Source of the DNA: Devosia sp. RR2S18
GTDB lineage: Bacteria; Pseudomonadota; Alphaproteobacteria; Rhizobiales; Devosiaceae
Direction: 5' to 3'
DNA: 64,000 nt
NCBI RefSeq assembly: GCF_030177755.1
Contig: NZ_CP126539.1
Span: forward strand, 1,760,001 to 1,824,000
The translations under genes were made by a program, and so were the position numbers. Each line of letters opens with the position of its first letter. Within the stretch, counting starts at the first letter, position 1. Under the pieces are notes generated by a model. That model had not been told where the DNA came from and did not search any database. It was given only the letters and a program-made list of their open reading frames with translations. Positions 56,670 through 64,000 of this stretch are shown here, one piece after another.

Positions 56670-56699
56670 GAATGTGCGCTCCAGCGGGAGCGCACATTC
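56670..56699 (-). promoter_or_regulatory. Perfect 13-bp hairpin between binding protein and permease genes
   Basis: GAATGTGCGCTCC and GGAGCGCACATTC flank a 4-base loop in the 62-base spacer between the binding protein and livH. Lacking a T-run, it is probably a 3'-stabilising structure that raises binding-protein mRNA over the permease part, as known for malE. Confidence 0.6.
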
Positions 56700-56707
56700 A
56701 GGGCGTG

Positions 56708-57907
56708 TTACTGCTGTGCGACGAGTTCGCAGCCACCTTCTTCCAGCGGCCGGAAAGCTTCTTCCCCCGGAATGGTGGCGAGCAGCTCGTAGTAGTCCCA
56801 GGCGCCAGTGGACTCGTCCGGGCTCTTGACCTGGAACAAATACATGTCGTGGATCTTGCGCCCGTCCTCACGCACCCGGCCTTCGCCGAGCAGTGGATCG
56901 TCCGTCGGCATTTCCTTCATGGTCGACATCAGGTCGCTTGTAACCTTGCCTTCAGTGGCTTCGACAGCCTTGAGGTAGTGCAGGACGCCCGAATAGACAC
57001 CCGCATGAACCATCGTCGGCATCTTGCCGTCGTTTTGTTCAGCGAAGCGCTCCGACCATTCACGGGTCTCATCATTGAGGTCCCAGTAGAAGCTCTCCGT
57101 CAGCACCAGATCCTGAGCGGCTTCGAGCCCGAGCGCGTTGACGTCGGTAATGAAGATCAGAAGACCTGCCAGGTTCTGGCCGGCTTGCGTAATCCCGAAC
57201 TCGGCGGCCTGTTTGATGGCGTTGACCGTGTCGCCACCGGCATTGGCAAGGCCAATCACGTCGGCGCCCGAGGCCTGAGCCTGGAGCAGGTAGGACGAGA
57301 AATCGGTGCCGGGGAAGGGGTGCCGCGCCGTGCCCATGACCTGTCCACCGGCAGCTTCGACCACCTTAGAGGTCTCTTCCTCAAGCGAGTGGCCAAAGGC
57401 GTAGTCAGCCGTGATGAAGAACCAGTCGGTGTTGCCCTGGTCCACCATGGCTCCGCCAGTGCCCTGGGCCAAGGCGTAGGTGTCGTAGGTCCAGTGGATG
57501 GTATTGGGCGAGCACTGTTCACCGGTGAGCGCCGTAGAGCCGGCGCCGGAGTTGATGAAGACCTTGTCCTTTTCCCGGGTGACTTCCGAGACCGCCAGGG
57601 CGGCCGAGGACGTTGGCACGTCCACGATCAGGTCGACGCCGTCCTGGTCGTACCACTGACGGGCAATGTTGGAGGCCACGTCTGGCTTGTTCTGATGGTC
57701 GGCCGAGATGATCTCGACGTTGATCCCCTTTTCGGCTGCGTTGAAATCCTCCACGGCCATGCGGGCGGCGATGACCGAGCCTTCGCCGGAAAGGTCGGCA
57801 TAAACGCCGGACCGATCGTTGAGCACGCCAATCTTGATGTCCGTTGCCATGGCCGTGCCGGCCATGAGGGTGGTGGCAAAGGCTGCCAGTAGAAGTTTGG
57901 TCGTCAT
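56708..57907 (-). CDS. Branched-chain-type ABC substrate-binding protein
   Basis: The 399-residue periplasmic protein has a signal peptide (MTTKLLLAAFATTLMAGTAMA, 21 residues, here only its end TAMA matters) and the LivK-like opening DIKIGVLNDRSGVYADLSGEG. It resembles the group of these proteins that binds acids and aromatics as well as amino acids. By context its ligand may be a hydroxyacid such as 3-hydroxybutyrate; this is inference. Confidence 0.9.
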   Translation of the reverse strand: MTTKLLLAAFATTLMAGTAMATDIKIGVLNDRSGVYADLSGEGSVIAARMAVEDFNAAEKGINVEIISADHQNKPDVASNIARQWYDQDGVDLIVDVPTSSAALAVSEVTREKDKVFINSGAGSTALTGEQCSPNTIHWTYDTYALAQGTGGAMVDQGNTDWFFITADYAFGHSLEEETSKVVEAAGGQVMGTARHPFPGTDFSSYLLQAQASGADVIGLANAGGDTVNAIKQAAEFGITQAGQNLAGLLIFITDVNALGLEAAQDLVLTESFYWDLNDETREWSERFAEQNDGKMPTMVHAGVYSGVLHYLKAVEATEGKVTSDLMSTMKEMPTDDPLLGEGRVREDGRKIHDMYLFQVKSPDESTGAWDYYELLATIPGEEAFRPLEEGGCELVAQQ

Positions 57908-57953
57908 AATCGTTTCTCCTCCCGATTACTTCTGGCCCGTTGCGGGCAATCAC

Positions 57954-58682
57954 TTACACGCCGAGATAGGCGTGAAGCTTGGCTGTGTTGGCCGTCAGGT
58001 CGGCATTGGGTATCATGTCGATCACCCGCCCCTGCTCGACCACGTAGTGCCGATCCGCGACCGAAGCCGCGAAGCGGAAATTCTGCTCCACCAGAACGAT
58101 GGTGAAGCCCTGCGCCTTGAGCGTTGCCAAGGTGCGTCCGATCTGCTGAACGATGACGGGCGCAAGGCCTTCGGTTGGTTCATCGAGCAGCAGGAACTTG
58201 GCGCCGGTGCGCAGAATTCGACCGATGGCCAACATCTGCTGCTCTCCCCCCGAGAGCTTGGTGCCCTGACCGGTGAGGCGCTCCCGCAGGTTGGGGAACA
58301 TGTCGAGCACTTCGGCGCGGGTGAGGCCGCCCGGGCGCACCGTGGGCGGCAGCATCAGGTTTTCGTCGACTGAAAGCGATGAGAAGATGCCGCGCTCCTC
58401 GGGACAAAAGGCGATGCCGGCGCGGGCTATCTGGCGCGGGGGCAGGCTGATCAGTTCGCGACCTTCGAACTGCACGGAACCCTCGCGTCGAGGCAGCAGG
58501 CCCATGATGGCCCGCAGCGTGCTGGTCTTGCCGGCGCCGTTGCGGCCAAGCAGCGTCACTACTTCGCCCGGCTGCACATCAAAACTGATGCCGTGCAGCA
58601 CGTGGCTTTCGCCGTACCAACCTTGGAGATCCCGCACCGCCAGTTGCGGGGCCAACGTGTCCATGTGCAGAGCCTCACTCAT
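57954..58682 (-). CDS. Branched-chain-type ABC ATPase LivF-like
   Basis: The 242-residue ATPase has Walker A LLGRNGAGKTS, CPEERGIFSSLSVDENL, signature LSGGEQQML, and Walker B LLLDEPTEGLAP. The EERGIFSSLSV stretch is typical of LivF. The start MSEALH at 58682 overlaps the livG end by 8 bases. Confidence 0.93.
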   Translation of the reverse strand: MSEALHMDTLAPQLAVRDLQGWYGESHVLHGISFDVQPGEVVTLLGRNGAGKTSTLRAIMGLLPRREGSVQFEGRELISLPPRQIARAGIAFCPEERGIFSSLSVDENLMLPPTVRPGGLTRAEVLDMFPNLRERLTGQGTKLSGGEQQMLAIGRILRTGAKFLLLDEPTEGLAPVIVQQIGRTLATLKAQGFTIVLVEQNFRFAASVADRHYVVEQGRVIDMIPNADLTANTAKLHAYLGV

Positions 58683-59442
58683 GGCCGCCTCCAATATAGG
58701 CTTCCACCACCTGCGGGTCTTTCGAAACCTCGTCGTAGCTACCCTCTGCAAGGACCTCGCCGCGCGCGAGCACGGTAATGCGGTCGGACAAATCCGCCAC
58801 AACGGAGAGGTTGTGCTCGACCATCAGGATGGTTCGCTTCGCCGAGATCCGGCGGATGAGAGCCGAAATGCGGGTGACGTCTTCCTGAGCCATGCCAGCC
58901 ATTGGCTCGTCGAGCAGCATCATTTCGGGTTCCAGAGCCAAAGTGGTGGCGATCTCAAGCGCCCGCTTGCGGCCATAGGAGAGATCGCCCGCCTGGCTGG
59001 TGGCATAGTCAACAAGACCAACCTCTTCGACCCGGTGCAGAGCGTCGCCATCGAGTTCCGCCAGCACTTTCTCGGAGCGCCAGAAGTCGAAGCTGTCACC
59101 GCGTTGCCGGCGCTGCAGCGCAACCCTGACATTTTCCAGCACGGTCAGCTGCGGGAACACTGCCGAAATCTGGAAGGAGCGGATGACGCCCATGTGGGCA
59201 ATCGCGGCGGGCGACATGCGAGTGATGTCGCGACCGTTGAAACGAATGCAGCCGGCGCTGGGCTGGAGGAACTTGGTTAGAAGATTGAAACAGGTGGTCT
59301 TGCCGGCGCCGTTCGGCCCGATCAGCGCGTGAATGGAGCCGCGGCGGACATCGAGATTGACGCCATTAACGGCGACGAACCCAGCGAAACGCTTGGTCAG
59401 TCCTTGAGCCGAAAGGATCACGTCATTTGCTGGTGAGGTCAT
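58675..59442 (-). CDS. Branched-chain-type ABC ATPase LivG-like
   Basis: The 255-residue ATPase has Walker A GPNGAGKTT, the LivG-style GVIRSFQISAVFPQLTVLENV, signature LSYGRKRALE, and Walker B MMLLDEPMAGM. The ATG at 59442 overlaps the SDR stop (ATGA), so it is coupled to the dehydrogenase gene. Confidence 0.93.
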   Translation of the reverse strand: MTSPANDVILSAQGLTKRFAGFVAVNGVNLDVRRGSIHALIGPNGAGKTTCFNLLTKFLQPSAGCIRFNGRDITRMSPAAIAHMGVIRSFQISAVFPQLTVLENVRVALQRRQRGDSFDFWRSEKVLAELDGDALHRVEEVGLVDYATSQAGDLSYGRKRALEIATTLALEPEMMLLDEPMAGMAQEDVTRISALIRRISAKRTILMVEHNLSVVADLSDRITVLARGEVLAEGSYDEVSKDPQVVEAYIGGGHE

Positions 59443-60224
59443 TTGGCAGTCCACCCGCCGTCGATGGAAATGGTTGTACCGGTTATAGAGCGCGCCCAGT
59501 CCGAGCAGAGATAGGCAGCGAGTTCGGCGATTTCTTCAGGCTGGACGAATTTGCGCGTGGGCTGCGGCGCCAACATGATTTGGCGGACAACTTCGTCTTC
59601 GCTGAGATTGTGCACCTTGGCCTGGTCCGTCACCTGTTTGGCCACGAGTGGTGTCCAGACATAACCGGGGCAGATGGCATTGACCGTGATACCCTTTTCA
59701 GCGACCTCCAAGGCAACAGTCTTGGTGAGACCGACCACGCCGTGCTTGGTGGCAACATAGGCTGACTTGAACGGCGAGGCTCGTAGGCCGTGCGCGGACG
59801 CGACATTGATGATACGCCCCCAGCCGCGCTGCGCCATTCCGGGCACGGCGCCGCGCGTGGTATGGAAAGCGGAATCGAGACTGACCGCAATGATGCGGTC
59901 CCAGTCGGCGGGCGGGAATTCCTCCACCGCAGCGACCTTTTGAACGCCGGCATTGTTGACCAGCACATCGAGCGTGCCGAAATCGGCAATCACCCGCTCG
60001 ACTAGAGCATGGCTCGCTGTCCCGTCCGCGAGGTCCGCTCGGTAATAGCCGATGCGGCCGCTGGCGCAGCCCCGCAAGCCTGCAATTAAATGGGCAATTT
60101 CGGCTTCCGCCTCGAAGCTGTTGACCGCTACGTCATAGCCGAGTTCAGCGAACTTCCTGGCAATGGCCAGGCCAATGCCACTGGTCGAACCCGTGACCAA
60201 TGCGGTGCGCTTTGGCTCGCTCAC
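59439..60224 (-). CDS. SDR, 3-hydroxybutyrate-dehydrogenase-like
   Basis: The 261-residue SDR has TGSTSGIG (residues 11-18), NNAG, catalytic Ser143, Tyr156 and Lys160, and the 3-hydroxybutyrate dehydrogenase-type stretch CPGYVWTPLVAKQVTDQAK. It would oxidise 3-hydroxybutyrate to acetoacetate with NAD. The GTG at 60224 is chosen because GGAG lies just upstream. It is the first gene after the sigma-54 promoter. Confidence 0.88.
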   Translation of the reverse strand: MSEPKRTALVTGSTSGIGLAIARKFAELGYDVAVNSFEAEAEIAHLIAGLRGCASGRIGYYRADLADGTASHALVERVIADFGTLDVLVNNAGVQKVAAVEEFPPADWDRIIAVSLDSAFHTTRGAVPGMAQRGWGRIINVASAHGLRASPFKSAYVATKHGVVGLTKTVALEVAEKGITVNAICPGYVWTPLVAKQVTDQAKVHNLSEDEVVRQIMLAPQPTRKFVQPEEIAELAAYLCSDWARSITGTTISIDGGWTAK

Positions 60225-60283
60225 TCCGTCTCCATCCCCTTTGTCGCGGACCTTTGCGGCCCGATCTAGTTGGAGAAGGTATT

Positions 60284-60298
60284 GCAGCTTTCGTGCCA
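60284..60298 (-). promoter_or_regulatory. Sigma-54 (-24/-12) promoter of the ketoacid operon
   Basis: On the minus strand the sequence TGGCACGAAAGCTGC matches the sigma-54 consensus, with the GG and GC pairs correctly spaced. It lies 60 bases before the SDR start and downstream of an activator gene with a GAFTGA motif, so the assignment is strong. Confidence 0.82.
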
Positions 60299-60341
60299 AA
60301 GCCGAAGTTAAGCGTTTGCGGGAGTATTGGCTGGAACAAAG

Positions 60342-60388
60342 TGTCCGAACGACCGGACAGGTCCGGACTCCGTCCGGCTTGCCGGACA
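60342..60388. promoter_or_regulatory. Cluster of palindromic putative enhancer sites
   Basis: Three palindromes stand side by side: TGTCCG-6-CGGACA (60342-60359), GTCCGGAC (60361-60368) and GTCCGG-CTTG-CCGGAC (60372-60387). They lie 44-104 bases upstream of the -24 element, where sigma-54 activators bind. A similar palindrome precedes the activator's own gene. Confidence 0.65.
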
Positions 60389-60389
60389 A

Positions 60390-61796
60390 TCAGATCGCGT
60401 GGCGCTTGAGCTTTTCGTAGAACTGGGATCGGGATACACCCAGCCGCCGCGCCGCCGCCGACTTGCTGCCGTTGCTGGCAGCGATGGCGTCGATCAGCGC
60501 CTGCCGTTCCGTGGCCGCCAGGGTGGTCGATAGACCGCCGGATCTGAAGGTAGCGGGAGAAGCGGCGCGTTTGGGCAGGGCGCGGGTCACAAGGCCGGAA
60601 TCGATAACTTCGCTTGGAGCTATGGCGGCGGCGCGTTCTAGAACGTTGCGCAGTTCGCGCACATTGCCTGGCCAATCGTACCTCACCAGCGCCTGGACAG
60701 CGTCGACCTGGAGGATCCAGCCGCGCTGATCCTGCGCTCGGGGTATCTGCTCAAGCAGGGCCTCGGCGATGGGGCCGACATCCTCAAGCCGGTCGCGGAG
60801 GGGCGGCACCTGGATGGTGAGAACGGCAATCCGGTAATAGAGGTCGGCGCGAAACGACTTCTCGGCGAGCCGGGTCTGGAGATCCTGCGAGGTGGCGGCG
60901 ATGATGCGCACATCCACCTTTTTCACCGTATTGGAGCCCAGCGGTTCGATCTCGCCTTCCTGGAGCGCCCGCAACAGCTTGGCTTGGAGCGGGGCGGGCA
61001 TGTCGCCGATCTCGTCAAGAAACAGCGTGCCGCCATGAGCGAGCTCGAACTTGCCTTTGCGCGGCTTGCGATCGGCTCCGGTAAAGGCGCCGGGCGCCAC
61101 CCCGAAGAACTCGGCCTCGAGCAGAGAATCTGGGATGGCGGCCACGTTCACCGCCACGAAGGGGCCATCCGCGCGGTCCGATTGCTGGTGCATGGCATGG
61201 GCGAGGAGTTCTTTGCCGGTGCCGGTCTCCCCCTCGATCAGGGCAGCGCCATCGCGCAACGCAAAGCGACGCACCATGGCCTTGAGTTCGCGCACGCTGT
61301 CGCTAACGCCCACGAAACTCGAGAGCGTATATTTGGTCTGCCGCTCTCGCGTCAGCGCCGCCTGCGCACGGGTGAGCTGCTTTTGAAGCGAGGCGAACTT
61401 CTCGAGAATGGGCGCGAGATAATCGACATTGTCATAAAAGACAAAGCCGACGGCGCCCTCCACCTGCCCATCGTCGTCCTTGAGGGGAATGCGGCACACC
61501 ACAAACTGGCGGTCGTCGAAGTCCATGATGTCGAGCAGAATGGGGCGGCCGGTTTCCACCACGCGGCGCAGCAGGGAATGGGGGATTACGTCTTCAACAG
61601 GCAGGCCCAGCGGGTTGAATGCCGGATCGAGCTTGAGCAACTCGCGATAGCGAGTGTCCATCCAGGTGATGCGCGTTTGTGCATCGACGATGATGGCGCC
61701 TTCAAAGAAGTCCCGTAAGAGGCTGAAGGCGTCGACCGCCTGCTCTATGCTGGCAAGGCGGTGTGTTGGTTCATAGCTGCGGATCGAGCTGGACAT
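60390..61796 (-). CDS. Sigma-54-dependent transcriptional activator with PAS sensor
   Basis: The 468-residue protein has a PAS-like sensor (residues about 25-130), an AAA+ domain with GETGTGKE (189-196), GAFTGA (236-241) and LFLDEIG (258-264), and a Fis-type helix-turn-helix (about 440-465, KSAAARRLGVSRSQFYEKL). GAFTGA contacts sigma-54. It lies upstream of the operon it likely controls and resembles the HbcR-type 3-hydroxybutyrate activator. The ATG at 61796 (MSSSIR) is the likelier start; 61856 is possible. Confidence 0.9.
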   Translation of the reverse strand: MSSSIRSYEPTHRLASIEQAVDAFSLLRDFFEGAIIVDAQTRITWMDTRYRELLKLDPAFNPLGLPVEDVIPHSLLRRVVETGRPILLDIMDFDDRQFVVCRIPLKDDDGQVEGAVGFVFYDNVDYLAPILEKFASLQKQLTRAQAALTRERQTKYTLSSFVGVSDSVRELKAMVRRFALRDGAALIEGETGTGKELLAHAMHQQSDRADGPFVAVNVAAIPDSLLEAEFFGVAPGAFTGADRKPRKGKFELAHGGTLFLDEIGDMPAPLQAKLLRALQEGEIEPLGSNTVKKVDVRIIAATSQDLQTRLAEKSFRADLYYRIAVLTIQVPPLRDRLEDVGPIAEALLEQIPRAQDQRGWILQVDAVQALVRYDWPGNVRELRNVLERAAAIAPSEVIDSGLVTRALPKRAASPATFRSGGLSTTLAATERQALIDAIAASNGSKSAAARRLGVSRSQFYEKLKRHAI

Positions 61797-61837
61797 GGCG
61801 GCCACACCGAAATTAGAGGCATGTTCCACCCTAGTGG

Positions 61838-61855
61838 TGTCCGGCCTTCCGGGCA
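61838..61855. promoter_or_regulatory. Palindrome upstream of the sigma-54 activator gene
   Basis: TGTCCGG-CCTT-CCGGGCA is an 18-base palindrome with one mismatch, 41 bases before the activator start. It matches the sites in front of the ketoacid operon, suggesting self-control of the activator. Confidence 0.55.
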
Positions 61856-62011
61856 ATGTTTGGCGCAGAGCTTGACGCCGACAATGCCTGCAGTGCGCCC
61901 GCGTCCTTGCTGATCAGGTTCGGGAAGCTACCGGTCTGCTACGCGGGCAGCCATGTCTCGGTTGGAGTGGAATCCCGGCATTCACCAGCCGCGCTCTGAC
62001 GGTGAGTGACG

Positions 62012-63673
62012 CTACCTGTCAGAAACTCGCCAATTTGAATTGATCCACGGCTCTGCATTTTCCCGAGGAAGAGGCGTGCGGCCGAGGATGTGATCGGAGG
62101 CCTTTTCGCCTACCATGATCGATGGCGCGTTGAGGTTGCCATTGGTGATGCGCGGGAAAATCGAGGAATCGGCGACACGGAGGCCATCAACGCCGATTAC
62201 CCGGCATTGGGGATCGACCACCGACATCGGGTCGTCGTAACGTCCCATCCTGCAGGTGCCGCACGGATGGTAAGCACTCTCTGCGTGATCGCGGATGTGG
62301 GCATCAAGGTCTTCGTCGCTCTGCACAGCCGCGCCCGGCAGGATCTCCTTGCCCCGGTAGGGATCGAACGCCGCTTGCCCAAAGATCTCTCGGGTGAGGC
62401 GTATGCAGTGCCTGAAGTCGACCCAATCCTGCGGGTCGGACATGTAGTTGAACAAGATTTTCGGGGCGATCTTGGGGTCAGCCGACCCGAGCGTCACCGC
62501 GCCTCGCGACTTTGAACGCATAGGACCCACATGCGCCTGGAAGCCATGGCCCTCGGCGGCGGCCTGCCCGTCATACCGAACGGCTATCGGCAGAAAGTGG
62601 TACTGAATGTCGGGATATTCGACGCCGGCGCGAGACCGGACGAAGGCGGCACTCTCGAACTGGTTAGAAGCGCCTGGACCGCTCTTGAAGAACAGCCATT
62701 GCGCGCCCGCCATCGCCTTGCCGAACAAATTCCAATGTTTGTAGAGGGTGATTGGCTGCGTGCAAGCCTGCTGGATGTAGAGCTCCAGGTGATCCTGAAG
62801 GTTCTGTCCAACGCCAGTGCGGTCGGCGATAACCTCGACACCATGCTCCCGCAGATGAGCGCCGGGGCCGATGCCTGAAAGCATCAGCAGCTTGGGAGAG
62901 TTGATCGAAGATGCCGCCACGATCACCTCGTGGTTCGCATGGACGATCTCGATCCTGCCGCCACGCTCGATCTCGACACCAACCGCACGGCCATTTTCGA
63001 TGACGATGCGACGCGCGAAGCAACGCACCAGTTCGAGGTTGTCGCGCTTGAGGGCAGGGCGCAGGTACGCGTTGGCGGCAGACCAGCGCCGTCCCCGCCA
63101 GACGGTCTGCTCCATGGGGCCAAAGCCCTCCTGCTTGTGCCCATTGTAGTCGTCCGTTGCTTCGAACCCTGCCTCTTTGCCGGCTTGGACGAACGTCTCG
63201 AACAGCGGGTTGTCGCGCTGGCCCCGGGTCACATGAAGGGGACCATCTTTGCCGCGCCACTCGGGATCGCCACCGTGGCCGCCCGCATGCCAGTGCTCCA
63301 TGCGCTTGAAATAGGGGAGCACATCGGCGTAGCTCCAGCCGCTGGCACCAGTTTCTGCCCAGTGGTCATAGTCGTGAGCATGCCCGCGCACATACACCAT
63401 GCCGTTGATTGAGGAAGATCCGCCGACGACCTTTCCCCGAGGCGTGACAAGACGGCGGCCACCCAGACCGGGTTCAGGCTCGGACATGAACCCCCAGTCA
63501 TAGCGCTTCATGTTCATGGGATAGCTCAGGGCGCCCGGCATCTGGATGAACGGACCAATGTCCGTTCCACCATATTCAAGCACCAGGACCTTGTTTCGTC
63601 CGTCTTCGCTCAGTCGGTATGCCATGGCCGAGCCAGCCGAGCCCGAGCCGATGATGACGAAATCTGCACGCAT
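62012..63673 (-). CDS. betA: Choline dehydrogenase-like GMC oxidoreductase
   Basis: The 553-residue GMC enzyme has the FAD motif GSGSAG (residues 9-14), [20 protein letters not shown] in part, HPCGTCRMG, and [21 protein letters not shown] in part. It matches BetA in length and motifs. It oxidises choline to betaine aldehyde at the membrane. A betaine aldehyde dehydrogenase gene lies 12 bases upstream, supporting BetA over other GMC alcohol dehydrogenases. Confidence 0.92.
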   Translation of the reverse strand: MRADFVIIGSGSAGSAMAYRLSEDGRNKVLVLEYGGTDIGPFIQMPGALSYPMNMKRYDWGFMSEPEPGLGGRRLVTPRGKVVGGSSSINGMVYVRGHAHDYDHWAETGASGWSYADVLPYFKRMEHWHAGGHGGDPEWRGKDGPLHVTRGQRDNPLFETFVQAGKEAGFEATDDYNGHKQEGFGPMEQTVWRGRRWSAANAYLRPALKRDNLELVRCFARRIVIENGRAVGVEIERGGRIEIVHANHEVIVAASSINSPKLLMLSGIGPGAHLREHGVEVIADRTGVGQNLQDHLELYIQQACTQPITLYKHWNLFGKAMAGAQWLFFKSGPGASNQFESAAFVRSRAGVEYPDIQYHFLPIAVRYDGQAAAEGHGFQAHVGPMRSKSRGAVTLGSADPKIAPKILFNYMSDPQDWVDFRHCIRLTREIFGQAAFDPYRGKEILPGAAVQSDEDLDAHIRDHAESAYHPCGTCRMGRYDDPMSVVDPQCRVIGVDGLRVADSSIFPRITNGNLNAPSIMVGEKASDHILGRTPLPRENAEPWINSNWRVSDR

Positions 63674-63685
63674 GGGTTTGGCTCC

Positions 63686-64000
<315 letters not shown>

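Noticed and set aside
61857..62011. GAACCTGATC-like string on the minus strand, suggestive of a TPP riboswitch, between betA and the activator gene
   Set aside because: The rest of the TPP core (CTGAGA, TAATACC, GCGNAGGGA) is missing, and no thiamine gene follows. It is left unassigned.

Overview
The window looks like a chromosomal segment of an alphaproteobacterium of the order Hyphomicrobiales, perhaps Devosia-like. The genus is an impression from gene content and protein style, not a computed placement. Supporting signs are a MipZ division-site ATPase, an ATP12-type F1 chaperone, ClpS-ClpA, a stand-alone FliN/SpoA protein and high GC. Most of the window is ordinary core genome, densely packed with many 1-8 base gene overlaps.

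Layout. 1-2700: end of adk, then rpsM-rpsK-rpoA-rplQ. 2.8-31.5 kb: housekeeping genes, including a PLP decarboxylase, HtrA-like protease, RarA, CrcB, an RluC-type pseudouridine synthase, HAD phosphatase, ATP12, a folP-folB-folK operon behind an SLC13 carrier, a sulfate transporter (binding protein and two permeases, no ATPase), RimO, LipB, tRNA-Leu(GAG), a ferric-reductase-like flavoprotein, MgtE, GST, MipZ and a D-Ala-D-Ala carboxypeptidase. 32-36 kb: clpS-clpA, HU, tRNA-Val(UAC) and tRNA-Asp(GUC).

36.2-42.8 kb is the first accessory block. It is a four-gene Anbu proteasome-like cluster: circularly permuted ATP-grasp, alpha-E protein, transglutaminase-like protease and Anbu peptidase. The first gene is split by a complete 2637-bp IS66-family element with 13-bp perfect terminal repeats and a perfect 8-bp target duplication. 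Removing the element and one duplication copy restores the reading frame exactly, so the break looks recent.

43-45.7 kb holds an NMT1/THI5-type ABC importer. 45.7-48.9 kb holds an AraC regulator behind a 23-bp palindrome, then a TonB-dependent siderophore receptor. 49.1-52.1 kb holds an SH3 protein, a host-attachment-family protein, an unrecognised ORF, and the back-to-back 3' stubs of a divergent LysR/SDR gene pair.

52.2-61.9 kb is the second notable block, all on the minus strand. A sigma-54 activator is followed by a clear -24/-12 promoter and then by a 3-hydroxybutyrate-dehydrogenase-like SDR, a complete five-component branched-chain-type ABC importer, a two-subunit 3-oxoacid CoA-transferase and a thiolase. 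Together these would import a hydroxyacid, oxidise it to a ketoacid, activate it with CoA and cleave it to acetyl-CoA. TGTCCGG-type palindromes lie upstream of both this promoter and the activator gene, suggesting enhancer sites and autoregulation. The window ends with a choline-dehydrogenase-like gene and a partial betaine aldehyde dehydrogenase gene.
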